Shown: positions 34,974 through 42,670 of the stretch, in pieces
Position numbering within the stretch: the first letter of the stretch is position 1
Layout: each line of letters begins with the position of its first letter
Assembly (NCBI RefSeq): GCF_000633515.1
Contig: NZ_AYMP01000013.1
Coordinates: forward strand, 1 to 47,624
Direction of reading: 5' to 3'
Origin: Morganella morganii H1r
GTDB taxonomy: Bacteria > Pseudomonadota > Gammaproteobacteria > Enterobacterales > Enterobacteriaceae
Length of the DNA: 47,624 nucleotides
Notes under the pieces: model-generated
The model's input: the letters and a program-made list of their open reading frames with translations, nothing else
Told to the model about the DNA's origin: nothing
The model's database searches: none
Position numbers and translations under genes: made by a program

Positions 34974-35759
34974 ATGTATATTGAACACAGCCTGATGGCA
35001 GACTATTTTTATGCGGGACTGGCACTGCTGGTGATCGCCTCTTTTGTCGCCGGGTATATTGATTCTATTGCAGGAGGTGCGGGGCTGATTCTGATCCCGG
35101 CCTTTATGCTGACCGGTTTGCCGCCGCATATGGCACTGGGTCAGGAAAAACTGGTGAGTTCTGCCGGGACACTGGCGGCCATTTCTAATTTCATCAAAAA
35201 TAAATCGGTTTACTGGCAGATAATTCCTGCCGGGATTATTTCATCGTTCTGCGGAGCCTGGGTGGGTGCGAAAGCGATTATATATCTGCCCTCTGAAACG
35301 ATTACCTATATTATTATCTGTATGCTGCCGATCGGCCTGCTGGCCGCCTTCTTTAAGGGTAAGCTCGGTGGCGCCCGACAGGGCAGCGCTGTGCACAAAT
35401 CGGTGTGGCTGGTCTTTTTCACCTGCTTTATTGTCGGTTTCTATGACGGCTTTTTCGGGCCGGGCACCGGCAGTATCTTTATACTCTGTCTGTTTCTGAT
35501 CAATAATCTTGATTTACTGAAATCCTCCGCCACCTCAAAAATCTTTAACCTGGCGTCGAACGTCGGCGGGCTGGTCGCCTTTATTATGGCCGGACATATC
35601 GCGTTTCTGCTCAGTATCCCGATGATCGCCGCCAGTCTGCTCGGGAATCACCTCGGCAGTCAGCATGCTATCCGCACCAACGGTGAAATTGTCCGTAAAA
35701 TCCTGATCCTGACAGTCAGCATCATGATGGTGACGCTGCTGATCAACCTGTTCAGATAA
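34974..35759 (+). CDS. TauE/SafE (TSUP) family permease
   Basis: 261 aa, about 8 membrane helices. TSUP signatures are FVAGYIDSIAGGAGLILIPA near the N-terminus, MALGQEKLVSSAGTLAAISNF, and the second-half repeat GFYDGFFGPGTGSIF (about residues 155-170). It resembles YfcA-like members. The family is linked to export or import of sulfur-containing or organic anions, but the substrate is not deducible. The start at MYIEHS has GGGATAGGG upstream; the next Met (MADYF) is also possible. It is the last chromosomal gene before prophage B, and no terminator is visible after it. Confidence 0.85.
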   Translation: MYIEHSLMADYFYAGLALLVIASFVAGYIDSIAGGAGLILIPAFMLTGLPPHMALGQEKLVSSAGTLAAISNFIKNKSVYWQIIPAGIISSFCGAWVGAKAIIYLPSETITYIIICMLPIGLLAAFFKGKLGGARQGSAVHKSVWLVFFTCFIVGFYDGFFGPGTGSIFILCLFLINNLDLLKSSATSKIFNLASNVGGLVAFIMAGHIAFLLSIPMIAASLLGNHLGSQHAIRTNGEIVRKILILTVSIMMVTLLINLFR

Positions 35760-35941
35760 GCCGGAGTCGTGGTTAATCTGTTAAATTTGTTAAAAATAGT
35801 ATTTGTATTATGAACATTATTTCTGGTGATTTGCAGTGCGTGGATGCTCATAAATGGTCATGAAAATCAGGAAGCAATTTGATATTAAAAGATTTTTATT
35901 GGTCTTTGTGTGCGCATTGGTTTGTAATGGTGATCTTGAGT

Positions 35942-35982
35942 GTGTACGGGTGCATAAGATTTGTGTACATATGCGTGTACAT
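35942..35982 (+). repeat. GTGTAC(AT) repeats upstream of the integrase gene
   Basis: GTGTAC at 35942-35947 and GTGTACAT at 35963-35970 and 35975-35982 (12-base spacing for the last two). Phased repeats between the attachment side and an integrase gene suggest arm-type integrase sites. They also overlap the expected int promoter, so autoregulation is possible. Confidence 0.5.
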
Positions 35983-36020
35983 ATTCTATCATTCCTCAAA
36001 TGCTTTTAACGGGGTGTGGT

Positions 36021-37229
36021 ATGGCTATTACAGATTCCTGGCTTCGTTCTGTGAACGGAAGGCCGCAACAAAAAATGCTGACAAAATCGGACAGGGATGG
36101 CTTGTCTGTCAGGGTTACGCCATTGGGCAAAGTTGTATTTCAATTTCGGTATCGGTGGGACAATAAAGGTGAACGTATCGACATAGGTACTTATCCTGCT
36201 ACCGGCCTCAAAGAAGCCCGTGACAGCGCGGTGTTTTATCGTGGTGAAATTGAGCAGCACCGTAATCCCAAGGTTGTAAAGCGCGTCAAAAAGCAGGAGG
36301 CCATCACATCCTGTACGGTGGAGATGGTGATCCGCGAGTGGTGGGAAAAGGCAGTAAAAAAATCACAGGTCAGGGCTGATGAGTTGCTGAGGTCTTTTGA
36401 GATTTATGTTTTCCCTAAAATCGGGATGTTGCCCCATAATGACACCCATCTGCACGTATGGTTATCTCTTCTCGAGGATGTAAGCAAAAACAAACCGACG
36501 ATAGCGGCCCGCATTCTTCGTTACGCTAAGACGGCCCATCGTTGGGGGATCAGGCGGGGTATCATAACTGCAAATCCGCTAAGTGATTTGTCACCGGTGG
36601 ATCTTGGTGTTAAGAACAAGCAGGGCGACCGTGTGTTGTCGGATGATGAAATATCGCAGCTTTTCAGGCTGATTGATGATAAAAAATACAATCCGAGAAA
36701 CCGTCTTATTATCAAATTAGCCTTGCTGTTTGGTTGCCGGATTGGTGAGTTACTGAAAGCAAAAATAACTGATTTTGACTTTGATTCTGGTGTTTGGACC
36801 GTTCCGCCTGAAAACCATAAAACCGGAAACAGAAGTAATAAGCCACTTATCCGACCAATCATTGAGCCAGCAAAAGCTATGATATTCGACGCTATATCAA
36901 TGAGTGGCGGTATTTATCTTTTTACGACATCTGACGGAAGCCAGATGATAGAAGGTAGTCAGGGTTCGATAATGCAAATTCTTAATAAGAAGATGGCTGC
37001 TCATTATGATGACTATAAAACCTGGTCTATTCATGATTTGCGCAAAACGATGAGAACCGGAGTGTCCGAACTGACTATGCCTCATGTTGCTGAAATTATG
37101 CTGGGGCACAAATTGCCGGGAGTATGGCAGGTGTACGATAAGCACACCTACCTTGATGAACAACGCGAGGCTTATGAGAAATGGTGGGATAAGGTTATTC
37201 GCGTTGCCTACCAGCAGCCCATGCCTTAA
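36021..37229 (+). CDS. int: P4-type tyrosine integrase of prophage B
   Basis: 402 aa. The N-terminal arm-binding DUF4102 domain (about 1-90: WLRSVNGRPQQKMLTKSDRD, GLSVRVTPLGK, IDIGTYPATGLKEAR), a core-binding domain (about 95-185) and a catalytic domain are all present. The catalytic set is complete: R240 (FGCRIGELL), H338 and R341 (SIHDLRKT), H363 (LGHKLPGV) and Y372 (VYDKHTY). It catalyses integration and excision. The start at MAITDSWL has GGGG upstream; an in-frame extension upstream is not homologous. The 3' end overlaps the convergent excisionase gene by 35 bases. Confidence 0.95.
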   Translation: MAITDSWLRSVNGRPQQKMLTKSDRDGLSVRVTPLGKVVFQFRYRWDNKGERIDIGTYPATGLKEARDSAVFYRGEIEQHRNPKVVKRVKKQEAITSCTVEMVIREWWEKAVKKSQVRADELLRSFEIYVFPKIGMLPHNDTHLHVWLSLLEDVSKNKPTIAARILRYAKTAHRWGIRRGIITANPLSDLSPVDLGVKNKQGDRVLSDDEISQLFRLIDDKKYNPRNRLIIKLALLFGCRIGELLKAKITDFDFDSGVWTVPPENHKTGNRSNKPLIRPIIEPAKAMIFDAISMSGGIYLFTTSDGSQMIEGSQGSIMQILNKKMAAHYDDYKTWSIHDLRKTMRTGVSELTMPHVAEIMLGHKLPGVWQVYDKHTYLDEQREAYEKWWDKVIRVAYQQPMP

Positions 37230-37383
37230 TTTCGTCAGTGCTGAACTGATGTGATCTGGTTTTATGTTTTGGTTTCGGGAAACCTTCTTTTTTCTGTTTT
37301 CCCGAACCAATCCACCGGATCACCGTTTTTTCTTTTACTCCCAGATAACCGGCAACCTTTGCCGTGCTCCAGTAATCGCTCAT
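37195..37383 (-). CDS. xis: Excisionase / AlpA-like DNA-binding protein
   Basis: 62 aa, a MerR/AlpA-like winged helix: SDYWSTAKVAGYLGVKEKTVIRWI is a helix-turn-helix, followed by a wing with basic residues (KPKHKTRSHQFS) and a helix (DEIKAWAAGRQRE). Small proteins of this kind direct excision by bending the attachment arms. It is the last gene of the leftward early operon, overlapping the gene before it (ATGA) and the 3' end of int on the other strand. The int/xis overlap may give antisense control. Confidence 0.82.
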   Translation of the reverse strand: MSDYWSTAKVAGYLGVKEKTVIRWIGSGKQKKEGFPKPKHKTRSHQFSTDEIKAWAAGRQRE

Positions 37384-37697
37384 TTTTCACACTCCTTTTT
37401 ATACCCGTTCATCAATACTGCATTTGCCACTGCTGCAGGCGTACCTTCCCATTTCGCCTCAAAGATAATGCCATTCAGATGGTACTGACTGAGGTCATCC
37501 AGTGTTTTCGGTAATGTGTCAGCAGGGAAACCGTTCAGCACGGTATCAGCGGTCTGACTGACTGCCATTTCGATAATCTGCTCAGTGGTAAAGTCTGTTT
37601 TCCGGTAACCGGCAGCCCAAACTGCATCTGTAATATCAGACGGATCATGACCGGCGGCAGTGATAATTTGCACCAGGTGCAGATCAGTTGTTTTCAT
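37380..37697 (-). CDS. Hypothetical protein, prophage B early operon
   Basis: 105 aa, mostly helical, soluble; no family recognised. The N-terminus TDLHLVQIITAAGHDPSDIT begins a helical segment with a second one near TTEQIIEMAVSQTADTVL. The start overlaps the preceding gene's stop (ATGA), and the stop overlaps the excisionase start. Position next to xis suggests an accessory early function, but nothing in the sequence defines it. Confidence 0.7.
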   Translation of the reverse strand: MKTTDLHLVQIITAAGHDPSDITDAVWAAGYRKTDFTTEQIIEMAVSQTADTVLNGFPADTLPKTLDDLSQYHLNGIIFEAKWEGTPAAVANAVLMNGYKKECEK

Positions 37698-37864
37698 TTC
37701 GCCTTTCTCCGTTTCTTTGCTTGCCTGTTTAACTTTCTGTGCCCTGATATCCGTCTAGCTGATAATGGGTAGTCGCATCTCTGACTGTCTGCAATTCTTG
37801 ACCATGCTGCGGTTGTGGTTGACATCTCCACCATAAGAAGCGCTGCTGTAAGAGCAATTTTCAT
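37694..37864 (-). CDS. Short early-operon protein (56 aa), basic
   Basis: 56 codons, supported by an excellent AAGGGG ribosome site on the minus strand and by overlaps at both ends (TAATG with the gene before, ATGA with the gene after). The N-terminus is hydrophobic (MKIALTAALLMVEM) and the C-terminus strongly basic (RKLNRQAKKRRKAK). This could be a membrane-inserted or nucleic-acid-binding peptide. It is not recognised as lambda Kil or N by sequence, although its size and location would fit a host-acting early peptide. Confidence 0.6.
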   Translation of the reverse strand: MKIALTAALLMVEMSTTTAAWSRIADSQRCDYPLSARRISGHRKLNRQAKKRRKAK

Positions 37865-38004
37865 TATCTGATCCCCTTAGCAGCGCGCCAGACTTCAAAC
37901 ATACGGCGAACAATTTCACAGACGTAATTGTCTTCCATGTCCCGTTCTAAGTTGTACCGGCTGCCGTACATGCGGCGGATCGTGGCTTCAAATTGTTTGT
38001 TCAT
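37864..38004 (-). CDS. Short early-operon protein (46 aa)
   Basis: 46 codons on the minus strand, with an AGGAAGGTGAG ribosome site. The start lies inside the end of the preceding gene and the stop shares a base with the next start (TAATG). The product MNKQFEATIRRMYGSRYN... is helical, with many Arg and Glu residues and two Met-containing amphipathic segments; no family is recognised. Tight translational coupling with both neighbours is the main reason to call it real. Confidence 0.6.
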   Translation of the reverse strand: MNKQFEATIRRMYGSRYNLERDMEDNYVCEIVRRMFEVWRAAKGIR

Positions 38005-38245
38005 GGCTCACCTTCCTGACTTTCTTATTCCGTTTTTTACCCGTCATTACCGGGGTTAACTTTGGCGCAACGACCTGCGGCGCTGGTGGGCGGGGAAGGT
38101 ATATCCCCGCTCTGATGTGATAGTTTTGCCGCATATCGTGAATAATCTGCTGGCTGTAATCCCGCCCGTCATCCACGTGGTGGATTGCTTTAATCAGCGG
38201 GTCGTCGTACACGCTCACCTCGTAATCCGTTGCCTGCTGGCTCAT
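37988..38245 (-). CDS. Hypothetical protein, prophage B early operon
   Basis: 85 aa. A helical N-terminal half (VYDDPLIKAIHHVDDGRDYSQQ) is followed by a proline-rich link (PRPPAPQ) and a basic tail (GKKRNKKVRKVSHEQ), which suggests nucleic-acid contact. The start overlaps the stop of the preceding gene by 4 bases, and a GGGAGGTG-type site lies upstream. Unrecognised. Confidence 0.65.
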   Translation of the reverse strand: MSQQATDYEVSVYDDPLIKAIHHVDDGRDYSQQIIHDMRQNYHIRAGIYLPRPPAPQVVAPKLTPVMTGKKRNKKVRKVSHEQTI

Positions 38246-38463
38246 AGCGACACCTCCCGGCAGATAATCTTATGTGCCCGGCGTACATGGTTCTGCTTGC
38301 CGTACAGGGTCGTCACGCGGAAAAACAGGCCGGTGGTTGATTCATTGACCGGCTCATGAAATAAGGCAACATCGATCAGGCGGTTCAGTTTCCGGTGTTC
38401 GGTGATGAAGGAACGGATCACCACCTTGGCTATGTTGCAGTTTGAGATAAATTCGATTTTCAC
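38242..38463 (-). CDS. Hypothetical protein, prophage B early operon
   Basis: 73 aa, beta-rich and basic (FFRVTTLYGKQNHVRRAHKIICREV), starting MKIEFISNCNIAKVVIRSF. It overlaps both neighbours by 4 bases (ATGA type), indicating coupled translation. No recognised family. Confidence 0.65.
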   Translation of the reverse strand: MKIEFISNCNIAKVVIRSFITEHRKLNRLIDVALFHEPVNESTTGLFFRVTTLYGKQNHVRRAHKIICREVSL

Positions 38464-39053
38464 TGTAATGCCTCCGTGCGTTTGGTCAGTGCTGCTGCTT
38501 CCGCAATCTCAAATGAATTCGGATAGCGTGGCATAATCAGCAATAACGGATTACCGAACTCCTCATTAACATAGGCATCAAATTCCACACGCACCGCCGT
38601 TTCTTCTCCGGATGGGTGGAGTCTGATTACAATCGCGTAGTCGCCGAAAAGAATATACGGGAGAGCAAGGTGTTCTGGCCCGATGCACGGCAGCTTGTCG
38701 GTTGTTGTCACGGGAATGACTTTGTCGATCTCAGGGTAACGACAATCGACCAGCTCAATGCGGTTACAGGCAATTTCAGTTTTATTTTCGTCATAGTGGA
38801 TTACACGGTGATCACCATCGAATCGCAGTTCACTGAATTCAGCCGCATCAGGAATGTCGTCAAAGAAACGCACCGTTGTATCGATATCTTCATTAACCGG
38901 TATCCCGTGTTCCATACGGACGCAGGCGGCACCGTTCGTTGACTCCACATGCCATGAAGTAATGTGTATTGTATCTTTCAACTGCGGACGCTTAGGGTTG
39001 ACCTCGGCGGTCATTGTTAAAGCAACCCACAGCATATTTGATTTAAATAACAT
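38460..39053 (-). CDS. Probable reduced beta-sliding-clamp-like phage protein
   Basis: 197 aa from the start at MLFKSNMLWVALTMTAEV (39053), chosen for its GGGGAG ribosome site; a start 20 codons earlier overlaps the previous gene. The middle reads FDGDHRVIHYDENKTEIACNRIELVDCRYPEIDKVIP, resembling the DnaN domain-2 end that in E. coli reads RFPDYRRVLP. The C-terminus ends in LLLIMPRYP, like the DnaN YVVMPMRL ending, after a short strand-rich region. This suggests a clamp-like fold cut to about half of DnaN (366 aa). The resemblance is by eye only; a DNA-replication accessory or clamp-mimic role is an inference. Confidence 0.5.
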   Translation of the reverse strand: MLFKSNMLWVALTMTAEVNPKRPQLKDTIHITSWHVESTNGAACVRMEHGIPVNEDIDTTVRFFDDIPDAAEFSELRFDGDHRVIHYDENKTEIACNRIELVDCRYPEIDKVIPVTTTDKLPCIGPEHLALPYILFGDYAIVIRLHPSGEETAVRVEFDAYVNEEFGNPLLLIMPRYPNSFEIAEAAALTKRTEALQ

Positions 39054-39066
39054 ATCGATCTCCCCG

Positions 39067-39636
39067 TCAGTGCAGTGTCGGAATCGGCGGAATGCCGTTG
39101 GTGTTAAGTTCATTCAAATAGTCGTTATGCAGAATGGTTAATCCCTCCCGCCCGCGGTCAGAAAGGCAAACACCACGACCTTTTGGTGTGTCAACAAAAT
39201 CCATGTATATGTTCAGTGCCAGCATGCGCCCGGCTTCTTCCCCGTATTTTTCCTTTGTCAGTTGTTCAATGTTAACGGCCAGCGCAAGACGCAGCGGGCC
39301 GGGGTAAACGGACATGGCGGATGTTTCATTTACATAAACAGCTGCGGTATCTGTACCACCCAGATGGTTTTCTACTTCCACTGTGCCGTTTTTCTGCTGT
39401 ATCTCAGAGATAAAGCAGGCTGCAACAATCCAGCGCCACATCGTGACGCGCTGCTCATCGGTCGGTGAGTGGTATTTTTCCTGCCACCCTCTGAACACTG
39501 CATACATCAGTGAAAAGCCGCCTTTCAAATTGTCGTCATATTCACCGGTATCAAGTGAATTAATGGCCTCCGCATATCCGGTTAAATTTCCGGTTTCGTC
39601 AGTGATGCCGTGCGTCATTGCGGTGTGAGTAATCAT
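39067..39636 (-). CDS. Hypothetical protein, prophage B early operon
   Basis: 189 aa, soluble, mixed alpha/beta; no family recognised. A GGAGGG site precedes the start, which shares a base with the antirepressor stop (TAATG). Segments such as SLMYAVFRGWQEKYHSPTDEQ and RLALAVNIEQLTKEKYGEEAG are helical. The length and strict operon packing argue that it is real. Confidence 0.7.
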   Translation of the reverse strand: MITHTAMTHGITDETGNLTGYAEAINSLDTGEYDDNLKGGFSLMYAVFRGWQEKYHSPTDEQRVTMWRWIVAACFISEIQQKNGTVEVENHLGGTDTAAVYVNETSAMSVYPGPLRLALAVNIEQLTKEKYGEEAGRMLALNIYMDFVDTPKGRGVCLSDRGREGLTILHNDYLNELNTNGIPPIPTLH

Positions 39637-40466
39637 TATTTTCCCTCCATGGTATAAATGGCCTTATCGTGGCTGTATTCGCCGTTCCATGTCTTTTTCA
39701 TCGGTAATTCGCCTTTCATATAAAGCTGAAACAACCGCTGACAGCCTTTTTCCAGTAACACAGGTGTGAATTTGGTAAACTCATCCATACCGTGCGGGGT
39801 GATCTGGGTTTCTTCCTCTGTCAGGTATTTGTCCCGGGCATATGAGGCAACGCGCCATTTAGGGCTTTTCCCCTGGTCACGCCGTGAATTAAACACCCAG
39901 CTGCGTTCACTGGCCCACGACATCACCTTACTGACGTTGACGCCGTTCAGTGACTTGCAAAATGAAGTGATTGTCATGCCTTTGCGGAAGCGTTTTTCGA
40001 GGCTTTCAACGGTGGCATTAAGTTGTTTATTTTCGATTGAAAAAGCCTCTGCACGGTCTTCTGCTTCAATTACCATGAGGGCTAACTGTTTGCGGCTGAC
40101 TTCTGTCGGTGCCGGGCGGAAGTAGGCATCTTCCATTTTTTCAAAGAATAACCAAGCTTCGTCGCTATCAACGATTTTCGACATACGGGCCGCGCCTTTT
40201 TCCGTCCATAAAATCAAGTTTCTGGCGTGTTTATTAACTGACCCAATACTATTGGGGCAGTTCTTAAGCTGGCGTAATTCGTCACCTTCGAGTTTGAAAT
40301 AGTGTTCACCATTAATAAAACGGGTTTTATGGTTTGCCAGATTCATCTGGATGCTTTTGACATCTGATCCATACCCGGCAGCCAGTGTTTCCGTGGTTAC
40401 AACCCGGACACCTTTCCATTCAATGACCGGCATTTGGGTTTCATTAATGGTAATTAATTCGTTCAT
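39636..40466 (-). CDS. ORF6N-domain phage antirepressor-like protein
   Basis: 276 aa. The N-terminal ORF6N domain (about 1-110) shows VIEWKGVRVVTTETLAAGYG, LANHKTRFINGEHYFKL and WTEKGAARMSKIVDSDEAWLFFE. A coiled stretch (about 125-155) links to a C-terminal DNA-binding-like domain with KGMTITSFCKSLNGVNVSKVMSWA, similar in layout to KilA/Roi-type antirepressors. Such proteins relieve repressor-mediated immunity or act on host regulators. The start at 40466 has a perfect GAGGAGG site. It lies within the early leftward operon. Confidence 0.8.
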   Translation of the reverse strand: MNELITINETQMPVIEWKGVRVVTTETLAAGYGSDVKSIQMNLANHKTRFINGEHYFKLEGDELRQLKNCPNSIGSVNKHARNLILWTEKGAARMSKIVDSDEAWLFFEKMEDAYFRPAPTEVSRKQLALMVIEAEDRAEAFSIENKQLNATVESLEKRFRKGMTITSFCKSLNGVNVSKVMSWASERSWVFNSRRDQGKSPKWRVASYARDKYLTEEETQITPHGMDEFTKFTPVLLEKGCQRLFQLYMKGELPMKKTWNGEYSHDKAIYTMEGK

Positions 40467-40468
40467 AA

Positions 40469-40684
40469 TCAAACCTCCTCAATATTAATTTTCATTTTTT
40501 TTGCATAACGGCGCATTGAGCGGTTAAGCGGCATCTGTACTGTGTCCGGCGATACTTCATATTGCTTTGTAAATTGTCGGGCATTTTCGTAATTCTGTTT
40601 TTCGCTTTTATCCATCTGGACAGCCTGACCAATATTCATTCCCATAAAACTCTGAGCTGTTTTACTGCGTCGTTTTTTGGTCAT
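40469..40684 (-). CDS. Small basic hypothetical protein, prophage B early operon
   Basis: 71 aa with a basic N-terminus (MTKKRRSKTAQ) and a second basic patch (NRSMRRYAKKMK). An arginine/lysine-rich start is reminiscent of lambda N-type RNA-binding antiterminators, but no other N feature is visible and no boxB-like hairpin was found near PL. The start overlaps the previous stop (ATGA). Function open. Confidence 0.6.
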   Translation of the reverse strand: MTKKRRSKTAQSFMGMNIGQAVQMDKSEKQNYENARQFTKQYEVSPDTVQMPLNRSMRRYAKKMKINIEEV

Positions 40685-41019
40685 TTATTTATCCCCGTGT
40701 GATGGATTTGTTCAGCAATTAATTCCGTGATAAAGCTGATAAACATTTCCCCGTTAGGTGTGATGTTTCCGTACTTGCTGTAATAGTCAGCGTATGAATT
40801 AATTATCTGCTGCTCCGTATACCCTGCATCCTTACATGCTTTATTTTCATAAAGCGTTATCAGCGCCTGTGTTAATACCTCAGCATCTAAATCAATCTGA
40901 TATTGCGCACCATCTACAGAGCGTTTAAATGATGCTGCTTTACCTTTCTTTTTGAGATGGTCAAAGAAAGCGTTAACGAATGACTTTCTTCTGTTCGATA
41001 AAAGATTGTTATTTTCCAT
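40681..41019 (-). CDS. Hypothetical protein, prophage B early operon
   Basis: 112 aa from the ATG at 41019. The N-terminus is basic (RRKSFVNAFFDHLKKKGKAASFKR), followed by a helical middle (LTQALITLYENKACKDAGYTEQQ) and the ending FITELIAEQIHHTGINK. Unrecognised. The stop overlaps the next start. Confidence 0.65.
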   Translation of the reverse strand: MENNNLLSNRRKSFVNAFFDHLKKKGKAASFKRSVDGAQYQIDLDAEVLTQALITLYENKACKDAGYTEQQIINSYADYYSKYGNITPNGEMFISFITELIAEQIHHTGINK

Positions 41020-41093
41020 AATCAATATCCTGAAATTAAGATGTGGAATTCCCCAGCGCAGGCGCTGTAATTAAAAGTTATTATTGATTTCTG

Positions 41094-41513
41094 TTATTTA
41101 TTAGTGGCTGACTTTAATTTCCATGATGCAATTGATAAAGCTTCTTGTGCGTCAGTTGCTTTTTTAATAGCTTTTTTATGCTCAACTTTTAATTTCATAA
41201 TTTCGTTTTCACGGCGCAGTGCCGCTTTTAATTCGTTTAGCACTTCGTTCTTCCGTTCAAGGTATTCAGGTGTTATTTCTCCTGTTTTGTGAGCCGGTGT
41301 GCCGTCTTCAAGCGCAGTTTCTTTGTCCGGGAAATTGGTTGGCTTACCTTCGTCACGGAACTGCTTTTCAGCGACAATGTAGGCCAGTTTATTCAGTGCG
41401 CCGCCCTGGCTGAGGTAAGCATGATTGGCACCTGATACAACATACACAGGGCGCATCTCGATAGTGATTTCACCCTTTGATGCTTTTTCGATTGCTTCAA
41501 ATTTATTAGTCAT
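41094..41513 (-). CDS. Coiled-coil hypothetical protein, prophage B early operon
   Basis: 139 aa. The N-terminal half is compact (TIEMRPVYVVSGANHAYLSQ), and the C-terminal half (about 80-139) is a strongly charged predicted coiled coil (LERKNEVLNELKAALRRENE onward). No family recognised. It lies two bases after the stop of the preceding gene. Confidence 0.65.
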   Translation of the reverse strand: MTNKFEAIEKASKGEITIEMRPVYVVSGANHAYLSQGGALNKLAYIVAEKQFRDEGKPTNFPDKETALEDGTPAHKTGEITPEYLERKNEVLNELKAALRRENEIMKLKVEHKKAIKKATDAQEALSIASWKLKSATNK

Positions 41514-41515
41514 GA

Positions 41516-41770
41516 TTATTTTCCTGAGTTAAAAAATGCTGATATACGATTTCCAATTTCAGGGCGCAAATACATAATTATTTTTGTTTCTCCTGATGCT
41601 TTGTGATGATCTGAAAATGAATCAACTAATTCATAATCATCATTAACCAACTTATATAGGTTACACTCCCAACGTATTGAACTACTCTGTCTAAATTCAG
41701 TGATAAATTTAGCCGCTGGCGTATTCATTATTTTTCGGGTAATGAGTTCATTACATTTAATATAATTCAT
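41516..41770 (-). CDS. Hypothetical protein, prophage B early operon
   Basis: 84 aa, AT-rich coding sequence, soluble. An internal start (MNTPAAKFITEFRQ) 14 codons in is possible, but only the longer form has an AGGC-type upstream site. The central part (WECNLYKLVNDDYELVDSFSD) looks strand-rich. No recognised family. Confidence 0.55.
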   Translation of the reverse strand: MNYIKCNELITRKIMNTPAAKFITEFRQSSSIRWECNLYKLVNDDYELVDSFSDHHKASGETKIIMYLRPEIGNRISAFFNSGK

Positions 41771-41806
41771 AATGTTTGCCTGATGATTTTAATAGTAAGG
41801 TTTTTA

Positions 41807-42025
41807 TTAAATTTGATTCTTAATTCCACTGGCAGTAATTCCTGTCATTAAAACCAGTTCGTTAATAAGTCCGTTATAACGTGCTGCTTCTGCCGGATAA
41901 TCTACAGACAGTCTGTTTATCAATGGCGCTATTTCGGTTCTTAATTCCTTCGCGTAATTACTGGCGTAGGTAGCTGTTTTGTATAAATCAGAATTGTTGT
42001 GACTTATAATTATTTTCTGTGACAT
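41807..42025 (-). CDS. Hypothetical protein, prophage B early operon
   Basis: 72 aa from MSQKIIISHNN, chosen for the AAGGAG ribosome site (a longer frame starts 11 codons upstream). All-helical appearance (DLYKTATYASNYAKELRTEI; AEAARYNGLINELVLMTG). Unrecognised. The start lies one base beyond the preceding stop. Confidence 0.6.
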   Translation of the reverse strand: MSQKIIISHNNSDLYKTATYASNYAKELRTEIAPLINRLSVDYPAEAARYNGLINELVLMTGITASGIKNQI

Positions 42026-42026
42026 G

Positions 42027-42224
42027 TCACGACTCCTTTCTATGTGCATTTTCTTCAATCAGCCAGGACGAAACAGGGTCTGATAGTGATAACGCCAGCT
42101 TGACTAAAGCTGATATTTGTTGGCCATCGAGTTCGTTAAAATCCATATCGCGTAGCACATACAACAGAGTGTTTAGTTGAAATGCTTTTTTTTCAGCTAC
42201 CTCTAATTTAATTTCGTGTGCCAT
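42027..42224 (-). CDS. Hypothetical protein, prophage B early operon
   Basis: 65 aa, acidic and helical (EIKLEVAEKKAFQLNTLLYV; ISALVKLALSLSDPVSSWLI). It overlaps the preceding gene by 17 bases, with a GGGAGGAT ribosome site inside that gene. Unrecognised. Confidence 0.6.
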   Translation of the reverse strand: MAHEIKLEVAEKKAFQLNTLLYVLRDMDFNELDGQQISALVKLALSLSDPVSSWLIEENAHRKES

Positions 42225-42450
42225 GACATCCTCCCGTAACTCGGCAATTATCGTCCTGGCGAAAACGTGCTGCGAATACCAGAGTACCGCCTAAAACGTC
42301 TCGTGCCTGTTCCTCATCTGTTGCTGTAATATGTTTTCTCTCGAGTGAATCGCTGTCGATAAAGCGGAACAGGAACGCACTCACAACAAAGCCTGTACGG
42401 ATATCCACTTCTGATACGTCACAATTTGACATACAATGTATAGTCGGCAT
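42208..42450 (-). CDS. First gene of the PL operon, hypothetical
   Basis: 80 aa with an AGGT site upstream. The start lies about 30 bases from the PL -10 hexamer, so it is the first gene transcribed leftward, the position held by N in lambda. It is not N-like in sequence: no arginine-rich start, but a beta-rich body (DIRTGFVVSAFLFRFIDSDSL) and four cysteines (two near the N-terminus, two near the C-terminus). Unrecognised. Confidence 0.65.
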   Translation of the reverse strand: MPTIHCMSNCDVSEVDIRTGFVVSAFLFRFIDSDSLERKHITATDEEQARDVLGGTLVFAARFRQDDNCRVTGGCHGTRN

Positions 42451-42480
42451 TTTTTAAACCTCATTGTTTCTGATATAATC

Positions 42481-42509
42481 ATTAAAAACTATAGTTGTTT
42501 TTGTGTCAA
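42481..42509 (-). promoter_or_regulatory. PL promoter of prophage B
   Basis: On the minus strand there is a perfect -35 TTGACA (42504-42509), a 17-base spacer containing the first operator, and -10 TTTAAT (42481-42486). It drives the leftward early operon that ends with xis. Confidence 0.82.
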
Positions 42510-42522
42510 CAACCATTGTTGT
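42485..42522. promoter_or_regulatory. OL operators of prophage B
   Basis: Two 14-base dyads of the form ACAAC-N4-GTTGT: AAAACTATAGTTGT (42485-42498, one mismatch) and ACAACCATTGTTGT (42509-42522, perfect). They are 24 bases apart centre to centre and overlap the PL hexamers. The same dyad occurs three times at OR. Confidence 0.85.
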
Positions 42523-42624
42523 TTTTGTTTGGTTTTGATGAGGTCGTATTTTTAATGCGTTGCTTTAAAAGGGTTTATTTCTGAAAATAAATTTCAGCTA
42601 TTGTTACCTCGGCGTTATGGGCAC

Positions 42625-42655
42625 AAAAAAACCCTCAAAAGAGAGGGTTTTGGTT
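42625..42655 (-). terminator. Terminator of cI
   Basis: Nine-base-pair stem AAAACCCTC / GAGGGTTTT, with seven T following on the minus strand, 16 bases beyond the cI stop. It also has a T-rich flank on the plus strand. Confidence 0.85.
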
Positions 42656-42670
42656 TTGATGAATTTTGTT

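Noticed and set aside
35760..35940. A tRNA or clear attachment repeat at the left end of prophage B
   Set aside because: No tRNA fold is present, and the other end of the prophage is outside the window, so no direct repeat can be compared.
42208..42450. Identification of the first PL gene as an N antiterminator
   Set aside because: No arginine-rich N-terminus and no boxB-like hairpin in the leader.
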